Shown here: positions 14,762 to 19,345 of the stretch, piece after piece
How positions within the stretch are numbered: position 1 is the first letter of the stretch
Layout of the letters: every line of letters starts with the position of its first letter
From: an uncultured Collinsella sp.
Lineage (GTDB): Bacteria; Actinomycetota; Coriobacteriia; Coriobacteriales; Coriobacteriaceae
NCBI GenBank assembly: GCA_900766165.1
Contig: CAAFUK010000024.1
Coordinates: forward strand, 1-19,345
DNA length: 19,345 nucleotides
Reading direction: 5' to 3'
Position numbers and translations under genes: made by a program
Notes under the pieces: generated by a model
What the model was told of the DNA's origin: nothing
Database searches by the model: none
What the model saw: only the letters and a program-made list of their open reading frames with translations

Positions 14762-15242
14762 AAAGGATCACTCCTTCGCGCTCGATTACCGCGGCAAGAT
14801 CGTCATCAAGATGGTCGCTCGAGACGAGATCAACCTGCCTCCCGGTTTCTTTGCGCACCGCCTCGCCAAATGCCGACAGCGCGAAAAGACCAAAGCCCTG
14901 CTCGCGATCGACTTCGAGACGCAAGTCAATATCACTATCGACATGCGCCTCGCCCCGGGCATACGAACCAAAAAGAATCACGGTTTTGATGGCGGGAATC
15001 GAGCTGGCCGCCTCGCAGACGGCGGACTCAATCTGGGCAGTATCCAAAATGCCCGCCGCGGCGCTTTCGCTCGCAGAGCTTTTACCAAGTGAAGGAACAA
15101 ACGGCAGCGAACGCTCGCGCAGCATCTGTCTCATAAACATATTGACCGCAACAGACGAAGTCATGCCAAGTTCTTCGCACAGCTCGGCAAATGAGTCTTT
15201 AATTGACGAGTCCACTCGCACACTCAGCACAGACGCAGCCAT
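14748..15242 (-). CDS. mntA: MntA-type nucleotidyltransferase antitoxin with N-terminal RelB/DinJ domain (164 aa)
   Basis: A two-domain fusion. Residues 1-50 (LSVRVDSSIKDSFAELCEEL, then MTSSVAVNMFMRQMLRER and LPF) match the RelB/DinJ ribbon-helix-helix antitoxin pattern. Residues about 68-164 are a minimal nucleotidyltransferase with GSYARG (92-97), the DSDID metal pair (Asp104, Asp106) and a third acidic residue Asp138 in VDLV. A Ser/Ala-rich linker joins them. MntA proteins usually lack the DNA-binding part, so this protein could both inactivate HepT and repress its own operon. AGGAGG lies 5 nt before ATG 15242. A dyad overlaps the upstream promoter region. Confidence 0.9.
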   Translation of the reverse strand: MAASVLSVRVDSSIKDSFAELCEELGMTSSVAVNMFMRQMLRERSLPFVPSLGKSSASESAAAGILDTAQIESAVCEAASSIPAIKTVILFGSYARGEAHVDSDIDLRLEVDREQGFGLFALSAFGEAVRKETGRQVDLVSSDHLDDDLAAVIEREGVILYDRA

Positions 15243-15263
15243 GGATACCTCCTGTATGACATT

Positions 15264-15285
15264 GTCTATATCTTATCACACAGAC
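15264..15285. promoter_or_regulatory. Operator-like dyad upstream of mntA-hepT
   Basis: GTCTATAT (15264-15271) and ACACAGAC (15278-15285) form an imperfect inverted repeat (6 of 8 paired positions) around CTTATC. On the minus strand TAAGAT and TATAGA, both -10-like, fall inside it. Position and symmetry suit autoregulation by the RelB/DinJ domain. The dyad abuts the LacI gene's stop codon. Confidence 0.45.
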
Positions 15286-16307
15286 TAGCGCGAGGTCGAG
15301 GCGCGGTGTTCGATGTGGCCGGGGATCTCGATGCGTTTGGGCGCCAGCTTTGCGGCCTCGCCCACGGTGGTGGTAACGACGTCGATGCGCTCGGACAGGC
15401 GCTCGACCACGCGCTCGGCAATGGTGAGGGTATCCTGCGCGACCGTGGTGACGCCGCCAAAGAGCACATGGTTCCAAGGGTAGTCGTCAAACGTCGCGAT
15501 CTTGAGCCCCGCCGGCAGCGAGGGACCAAGCTGCGCCAGCGCCTCGGTCAGACGCAGGAAAACTAGGCCGTTGACGGCAATGAGGCCGAGCTTTTTGCCT
15601 GCATAGCCGCGGATGGTCTCGTCCAAGCGACCAACGCCCGTGGCACCGCCATCGGCCAAGGTGACAACCTCGCCGGCAAGGCCGCGTCGCGACAGCTCGT
15701 CGGTAAAGGCCTCGGCGCGCTCGCGACGCACGGGGCTGTCGTCGCTCGCCTCGGTGAGCAGGCACAGGCGCTCGCTGCCAGCGGCGGTCAAGGCGTCTAC
15801 CAGGCCGGCGACCAGCTCACGGTTGTTAGATGTCACCAGATCGACACCGCCGTCGGCAACGTCGCGGTCGAGCAGCACAACGGGCAGGCGCCCCGCGGCC
15901 GCGGCGATCGCCTTGTCGTTGCCTCCGCAGGTGTTGACGACCAGGCCGTCCACGCCGGCATCGATAAGTCTGGTGAGCGACTCGGCCTCCTTGGCGGGAT
16001 CGTTGCCGCTAATGGCCGTCATGAGCGAGCAGCCGCGCGCGGCGGCACTGGCGGAAAGGCCCTCGAGCATGGCGCTCGAGAACGGGTTGGCGATGTCGGC
16101 CAGGATCACACCGATGAGGTTGGTGCGCGAGCTGCGCAGATTGCGCGCGGCAGCACGTGGGCGATAGCCGGTGCGCTCGATAACCGCCGCGATGCGAGCG
16201 CGGGTTTCCTCGGTCATCTGCCCGGGGCGGTTGTTGAGATAGCGCGAGACCGTGGCCGGGCTCACGCCCGCCTCGGCGGCAATGTCCTTGATTCTCATCT
16301 GCGCCAT
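15285..16307 (-). CDS. LacI family transcriptional regulator (340 aa)
   Basis: The N-terminal LacI helix-turn-helix (about residues 5-50) reads RIKDIAAEAGVSPATVSRYL with the hinge region TGYRPRAAARNLRS. The rest (about 60-330) is a periplasmic-binding-protein-like sugar-sensing domain: LIGVILADIANPFSSAMLEG, DGLVVNTCGGN, VVLLDRDVADGGVD, KIATFDDYPW. ATG 16307 is preferred: it is 6 nt after a GGGG-containing ribosome site and gives the usual family length; in-frame ATGs at 16355 and 16298 are alternatives. No sugar gene is adjacent, so the target is unknown. It ends immediately before the mntA promoter. Confidence 0.93.
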   Translation of the reverse strand: MAQMRIKDIAAEAGVSPATVSRYLNNRPGQMTEETRARIAAVIERTGYRPRAAARNLRSSRTNLIGVILADIANPFSSAMLEGLSASAAARGCSLMTAISGNDPAKEAESLTRLIDAGVDGLVVNTCGGNDKAIAAAAGRLPVVLLDRDVADGGVDLVTSNNRELVAGLVDALTAAGSERLCLLTEASDDSPVRRERAEAFTDELSRRGLAGEVVTLADGGATGVGRLDETIRGYAGKKLGLIAVNGLVFLRLTEALAQLGPSLPAGLKIATFDDYPWNHVLFGGVTTVAQDTLTIAERVVERLSERIDVVTTTVGEAAKLAPKRIEIPGHIEHRASTSR

Positions 16308-16379
16308 GGCGCACCCCGTTTCCCCATTGTCGGCAGCCTGAGCCATTTTAGGCATTTTTTTAAAAATCTCGCTTGCAAA

Positions 16380-16399
16380 ACGCTGTAGGTGAGCAGCGT
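16380..16399. terminator. Short terminator-like hairpin between the GntR and LacI genes
   Basis: ACGCTG (16380-16385) pairs with CAGCGT (16394-16399) around an 8-nt loop. T-runs follow the stem on both strands (TTTT on minus, TTTTTT on plus). It lies about 35 bp past the GntR gene's stop and would separate it from the LacI gene. The stem is only 6 bp. Confidence 0.45.
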
Positions 16400-16433
16400 C
16401 GTTTTTTGCGTCTCGAGCAGATGCGATGATGGG

Positions 16434-17126
16434 CTAGATAGACGAGTCTTTAGGCAGCTCAAAATAGTCGGGATGCAAGGCGATAACCGGGCCCTGCTCC
16501 TCGGGCATCAGGTGCAAGTGCGTCTCTGCCAGATAACTCGCCGCATCGGTATCGCCCCTCTTAATGGCCTCGAGAATCCGGCGATGCTGCCGACGAATCG
16601 GCTCCCAATCCAGATCCTGCGACACCATACGCAACCAGTTGTATCGCTCAAAATGCGTGTTGATGCTCTTCATCCAATCCCACAACATGTGACGACCGGC
16701 AATTTCAAAACATGTCTCATGGAACAGGTTATCCAGGTCAAAGAAACGGCGCGTTTCGCCATGGTCGAGCGACTCGGACTCGGTAAGAATCTGCTCAAGC
16801 CGCTGCTTTTGCTCGGGCGAGGCGGCCGAACAGCATTTAATAAGCACGCTTCTCTCGAGCTTCTCGCGCAAAAAGCAGGCGTTTTCGGCGCGTTCCATGC
16901 TGATCTTAGAGACGTAGGTGCCGCTTTTGGGACGCGTTTCCACCAGCTCCTGCTCACGCAGGCGCACAAAGGATTCGCGAATGGGCGTGCGCCCGATTCC
17001 CGTCTCCTTTTCCAGACCAATCGCCGAAAGGCGCGTGCCGGGCTTGAGCTCGGCATAGATAATCTTGGAGCGCAATGCGTTGTACGCCTGATCTTGCAAG
17101 CTCTGATAATGCTGGTGTTGTTCCAT
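16434..17126 (-). CDS. GntR family transcriptional regulator, FadR/FCD subgroup (230 aa)
   Basis: The N-terminal GntR winged helix (about residues 8-75) has ALRSKIIYAELKPGTRLS, GIGRTPIRESFVRLREQELV and KSGTYVSKIS. The all-helical FCD ligand domain (about 85-215) has FFDLDNLFHETCFEIAGR and HRRILEAIKRGDTDAASYLA. These contain the Asp/His residues that commonly bind a metal and an organic acid ligand. ATG 17126 has GAGGG about 5 nt upstream. No metabolic operon is attached, so the regulated pathway is not visible. A second, broken FCD gene lies at 18944-19222. Confidence 0.93.
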   Translation of the reverse strand: MEQHQHYQSLQDQAYNALRSKIIYAELKPGTRLSAIGLEKETGIGRTPIRESFVRLREQELVETRPKSGTYVSKISMERAENACFLREKLERSVLIKCCSAASPEQKQRLEQILTESESLDHGETRRFFDLDNLFHETCFEIAGRHMLWDWMKSINTHFERYNWLRMVSQDLDWEPIRRQHRRILEAIKRGDTDAASYLAETHLHLMPEEQGPVIALHPDYFELPKDSSI

Positions 17127-17260
17127 AAAGCCCTCGGATGAAGCTCACGGTTTGTCGAATATCACCACGTAATACTATCGCATCGACACGCCCCAGCTCC
17201 CAATCAGTCTTTTTGGGACGGGGTTCTTTTGGCTACCCTGACCCGCAGATCGGCCCCCTT

Positions 17261-17420
17261 GCCACAAAAGTGGCCTATCTACTACGTTAACACGGATAGC
17301 CTCGACCATACCGAAAACCGTGAAAACAAAACCGCAGGTAGACAGCTTGTCGATTTTCGAAAAAGCCGACTATGGTTGACCCCTGCGGCTTAAACGTAGT
17401 AGATAGGCCCTATTCGTGGC
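17261..17420. repeat. 160-bp element with nested inverted repeats
   Basis: GGCCTATCTACTACGTT (17272-17288) is the exact reverse complement of 17393-17409. The match extends outward to GCCAC/GTGGC (17261-17265, 17416-17420), giving 28-bp ends with four mismatches. A further nested pair CCGCAGG/CCTGCGG (17332-17338, 17382-17388) lies inside. It could be a miniature transposable element or a structured RNA. No gene lies within. Confidence 0.7.
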
Positions 17421-17550
17421 ACAGCACTACTCCATCCCAAATTGGCACCCCGAGCCCTCGTGAGTTGCCAACAAGCTGTTCGCCCAGCGCTTTATCCGCG
17501 CGGCATTTGGAAAATAGCACCACCGCAAAACCCGCAAGTAGCGCTTACTT

Positions 17551-17610
17551 TGCTATATCTCACTATACTTTGCTATATCTTGCTATACTTTGCTATATCT
17601 TGCTATATCT
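17551..17610 (+). repeat. Six tandem 10-bp repeats (TGCTATATCT type) before the ATPase gene
   Basis: Six contiguous units of exactly 10 bp read TGCTATATCT, CACTATACTT, TGCTATATCT, TGCTATACTT, TGCTATATCT, TGCTATATCT. Every unit thus falls on the same face of the helix. Units containing TGCTATACT match an extended -10 promoter element (TGnTATAAT) at 8 of 9 positions. The array ends 18 bp before the ATPase ATG, so it probably contains the promoter and doubles as an operator. Confidence 0.85.
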
Positions 17611-17628
17611 TGAGCAAAGGTGGCTCAC

Positions 17629-18720
17629 ATGCAAACAAACCCTTTTAAGCCCACAGCAGGTAAAACACCTCCCACGATTATCGGCCGCGAAGATGTGCTC
17701 GAAGAATTCAATGAGGGCCTCGTCAACGGGCCTGGTGCCCCGGGGCGCCTAATGCGCATAGCCGGCGTCCGTGGAACGGGCAAGACGGTCCTCCTTGACG
17801 AGTGCTCACGTTTGGCGCAAAGCCATGGCTGGACGGTCATAAAAGAGGTCGCAACCGAGGGACTTTGCCAGCGCATTCTCGAACAGCTGCAGCCCAAATT
17901 CCAGGCCAAACACGCCAGATTTGAGCCCACCGTAGCTGGCATATCCATCGGCAGCATAGATATTGAGCGAATCGGCCCATCGCTACGCGACGCCATGAGA
18001 CAGACAATATCCAAGAATGGAAATGGCCTGCTCATCACTCTCGACGAGGTTCAAGACGCAGAGCTCGATGAGGTCCGAACGCTCTCCATTGCGATTCAGC
18101 AGGTTATCGGCGAAGACCTTGATATCGCCTTTGTTTTTGCTGGGCTGCCTTCGATGATTGAAAGCATCATCAACGGAAAGACACTTACGTTTTTGCGCCG
18201 TGCCCTCCCCTTTGATCTGAAGGCTGTGGCAGTAACCGAAGTGTCGTACTCCCTCGAGGAAACCATTGAAGCGTCTGGCATGGAGTTGCAGCCAGGTATT
18301 GCCGGCCAACTTGCCGAGGCAACGCAAGGCTATCCTTTCATGATCCAACTCGTTGGATACTACGCATGGCAGTTGGCAAGACGCGCACATACAGCGATTA
18401 TTGGAGAAGAAGAAGCCGAGCGTGGCATTGCAACGGCACGCGAACGCTTCTGCGCCATGGTGATTGAGCCCGCGCTGCAGCGCATTCCGCCCACGTGCAT
18501 CGCTTATCTGCTGAGCATGGCGTCTTTGGGGCAGACGAGCTCGACCAGCATGGTTGCCGATGCCCTAAACAAAACGCCTCAACAGGTGAGCTCCGTCCGC
18601 AGCCGCCTGTTAAGAGAATCGATTATCGAGGCTCCTTCGTACGGCAAGGTCTCATTTGCCATCCCCTACATGCGCGACTACCTCTGCGAACACAAAGCCG
18701 AACTGGAAGTTGAACTGTAG
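17629..18720 (+). CDS. AAA-type ATPase with C-terminal winged helix (363 aa)
   Basis: A P-loop ATPase of the AAA_16/Orc1-like type. The N-terminus NPFKPTAGKTPPTIIGRED (4-22) leads into Walker A GVRGTGKT (46-53); Walker B is LLITLDEVQD (134-143). A sensor-like segment FVFAGLPSM and a lid region follow. The C-terminal about 65 residues (TSMVADALNKTPQQVSSVRS, RLLRESIIEA) look like a winged helix. ATG 17629 has AAAGG 8 nt upstream; an in-frame GTG at 17620 has no ribosome site. GC content is lower than in core genes. It stands alone, with a phased repeat array upstream and dyad repeats downstream. Its function is unknown; similar single-gene ATPases in actinobacteria are uncharacterised as far as I know. 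Confidence 0.9.
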   Translation: MQTNPFKPTAGKTPPTIIGREDVLEEFNEGLVNGPGAPGRLMRIAGVRGTGKTVLLDECSRLAQSHGWTVIKEVATEGLCQRILEQLQPKFQAKHARFEPTVAGISIGSIDIERIGPSLRDAMRQTISKNGNGLLITLDEVQDAELDEVRTLSIAIQQVIGEDLDIAFVFAGLPSMIESIINGKTLTFLRRALPFDLKAVAVTEVSYSLEETIEASGMELQPGIAGQLAEATQGYPFMIQLVGYYAWQLARRAHTAIIGEEEAERGIATARERFCAMVIEPALQRIPPTCIAYLLSMASLGQTSSTSMVADALNKTPQQVSSVRSRLLRESIIEAPSYGKVSFAIPYMRDYLCEHKAELEVEL

Positions 18721-18738
18721 AAACGGCAACTGCCCTGC

Positions 18739-18890
18739 AAGACGAAAACCGTTTTCGTACGGATTTAAAGCAGACGTAAACGGTTTTCGTCTTGATTTGC
18801 GTCCGAAATTAAGACGTAAATTGCGCTTTCGTACGCTTATTACCAGACGCAAATTGTTTTCGTCCGGCTATGCGTCCCCAATCTAGACGA
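18739..18890. repeat. Cluster of GACGnAAA dyad repeats downstream of the ATPase gene
   Basis: The sequence GACGnAAA recurs at 18741, 18773, 18813, 18846 and 18886. The first four copies are followed by an inverted CTTTCGT/TTTTCGT half. Spacings alternate 32, 40, 33 and 40 bp, i.e. a roughly 73-bp block duplicated in tandem. Copies 1 and 2 also form a perfect 16-bp inverted repeat (18739-18754 with 18778-18793). Confidence 0.7.
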
Positions 18891-18926
18891 AAAGAGCCCC
18901 GAGCTCGTATGAACTCGGGGCTCTTT
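18891..18926. terminator. Bidirectional rho-independent terminator
   Basis: AAAGAGCCCCGAG (18891-18903) pairs with CTCGGGGCTCTTT (18914-18926) around a 10-nt loop. The plus strand continues with TTTGTG and the minus strand with TTTTCG. It would end the ATPase transcript. Confidence 0.88.
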
Positions 18927-18943
18927 GTGCCGCACATCTATGA

Positions 18944-19222
18944 GAGGAGAAATTCGATGCGTACGGACGCTACTCCATGAAGCCGCCCTGGGATGACGGC
19001 AACTTCGTCGTTACCCGCCTGATGGGCGTGTTCAAGGCATCCGTCCCCCTCTTTATCGACGTGACCGGCAAAAAGCTCGTCGAAGAAACTATCCGCACGC
19101 ACCGCGATGTGGCCGACGCCATCGCCTCGCGCAATCCCACCGCCGCGCACGACGCGATGTATCTGCACCTGGTGTATAACCGCAACATGATTGCGGAGGG
19201 AGCAGAAGCAAAAGGCATTTAG
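18944..19222 (+). pseudogene. 5'-truncated GntR/FCD regulator fragment
   Basis: The frame after the TGA at 18941 reads EEKFDAYGRYSMKPPWDDGN and continues to a stop at 19220. TIRTHRDVADAIASRNPTAA with HDAMYLHLV matches the C-terminal helices of FCD-domain GntR regulators. The DNA-binding domain and the first half of FCD are absent, and upstream sequence is a terminator. AGGAG precedes an ATG at 18957 whose 7-codon frame (MRTDATP) ends at TGA overlapping the ATG at 18977, so an 81-aa product could still be translated. Most likely a remnant left by insertion or deletion of the ATPase/repeat block. Confidence 0.7.
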
Positions 19223-19272
19223 GGCCCGACAATAATCTTGCTTTGGCAAAACGCAGGCGGAGGCGGGGCCCC

Positions 19273-19311
19273 ACAACAAGCAGGCAGCCCCGTTTGGGCT
19301 TCGTTTGTTGT
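19273..19311. other. Imperfect hairpin near the contig end
   Basis: ACAACAA (19273-19279) pairs with TTGTTGT (19305-19311), and inside it AGCCC (19286-19290) with GGGCT (19296-19300). It may be a terminator for the FCD fragment, but no U-tract follows. Confidence 0.35.
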
Positions 19312-19314
19312 AAA

Positions 19315-19345
19315 GGGGGGGGGGGGGGGGGCGGGCCGGCGGGGA
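19315..19345. other. G17 run and low-complexity contig end
   Basis: Seventeen consecutive G (19315-19331) followed by a GC-only tail to the window edge. This pattern is more typical of a sequencing or assembly artefact than of genomic sequence. Confidence 0.75.

Larger units (their letters stand above)
17127..17628. other. Non-coding accessory region upstream of the ATPase gene
   Basis: About 500 bp with no supported gene. It holds the GntR gene's leader, a 160-bp inverted-repeat element (17261-17420), about 130 bp of unremarkable sequence and the 10-bp repeat array (17551-17610) that abuts the ATPase ribosome site. Confidence 0.6.

Noticed and set aside
17199..17220. Weak hairpin TCCCAA/TTGGGA as terminator
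   Set aside because: Only a 6-bp AT-containing stem, with no gene ending nearby that would need it.
17551..17610. CRISPR array
   Set aside because: Units are contiguous 10-mers with no spacers, and there are no cas genes in the window.
17442..17648. Small plus-strand frame encoding the Tyr/Leu-rich translation of the 10-bp array
   Set aside because: The peptide simply reflects the repeats (LLYLTILCYILLY type), with no ribosome site, and it overlaps the ATPase start.
18739..18890. CRISPR array
   Set aside because: Repeats are divergent dyads with 32/40-bp spacing and share sequence between the would-be spacers; no cas genes.
1..19345. tRNA, rRNA, prophage genes or insertion-sequence transposase
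   Set aside because: No tRNA-like cloverleaf, rRNA, integrase or transposase signature was noticed on either strand.

Overview
The window looks like the chromosome of a gut Coriobacteriia species, most likely Collinsella or a close relative. The grounds are high-GC coding DNA (roughly 60-65% in most genes), GTG starts, actinobacterial-style regulators (a GlnR-like orphan response regulator, MerR, GntR and LacI types), and overall gene content. This is a judgement from composition and protein similarity, not from a search. The right edge is probably a contig end, because it closes in a 17-base G run with low-complexity GC sequence.

Layout, left to right. (1) 1-3636, minus strand: a two-gene heterodimeric ABC exporter. 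The second subunit is cut by the window edge. The first subunit carries a degenerate ATP site, and a strong promoter overlapped by an operator-like dyad lies at 3678-3705. (2) 3824-6142, plus: a divergent drug-efflux cassette made of a MATE transporter followed by a BmrR-like MerR regulator, behind a MerR-type promoter. (3) 6143-7850, plus: an AT-richer island encoding a Tat-exported C39/C10-like cysteine peptidase homologue and a small lipoprotein, closed by a perfect 12-bp hairpin. (4) 7852-10080, minus: ligA. (5) 10081-10529: non-coding, with a 201-bp element bounded by 28-bp inverted repeats and the htrA terminator. (6) 10530-14336, minus: a membrane-anchored HtrA protease, an OmpR/GlnR-like regulator with an incomplete receiver domain, and a glutamine synthetase homologue lacking several metal-ligand and catalytic residues. 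(7) 14390-15285, minus: a HepT/MntA toxin-antitoxin module in which the nucleotidyltransferase is fused to an N-terminal RelB/DinJ DNA-binding domain. (8) 15285-17126, minus: LacI-family and GntR/FCD-family regulators. (9) 17127-18943: an accessory stretch with a 160-bp inverted-repeat element, a six-unit array of exact 10-bp repeats, an AAA-type ATPase gene, and a cluster of dyad repeats. (10) 18944-19222: a 5'-truncated GntR/FCD gene fragment, then the contig end.

How the genes may work together. The two efflux systems at the left probably handle amphipathic drugs or bile-like compounds, with the MerR protein as ligand sensor for the MATE pump. The regulator and the glutamine synthetase homologue form a likely two-gene unit. 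A GlnR-box-like sequence lies just upstream of the predicted promoter, and both proteins look catalytically or phosphorylation impaired, so a protein-protein nitrogen-sensing module is a reasonable hypothesis. The toxin-antitoxin fusion, the repeat-flanked ATPase and the AT-rich peptidase island are the best candidates for accessory or little-described biology.
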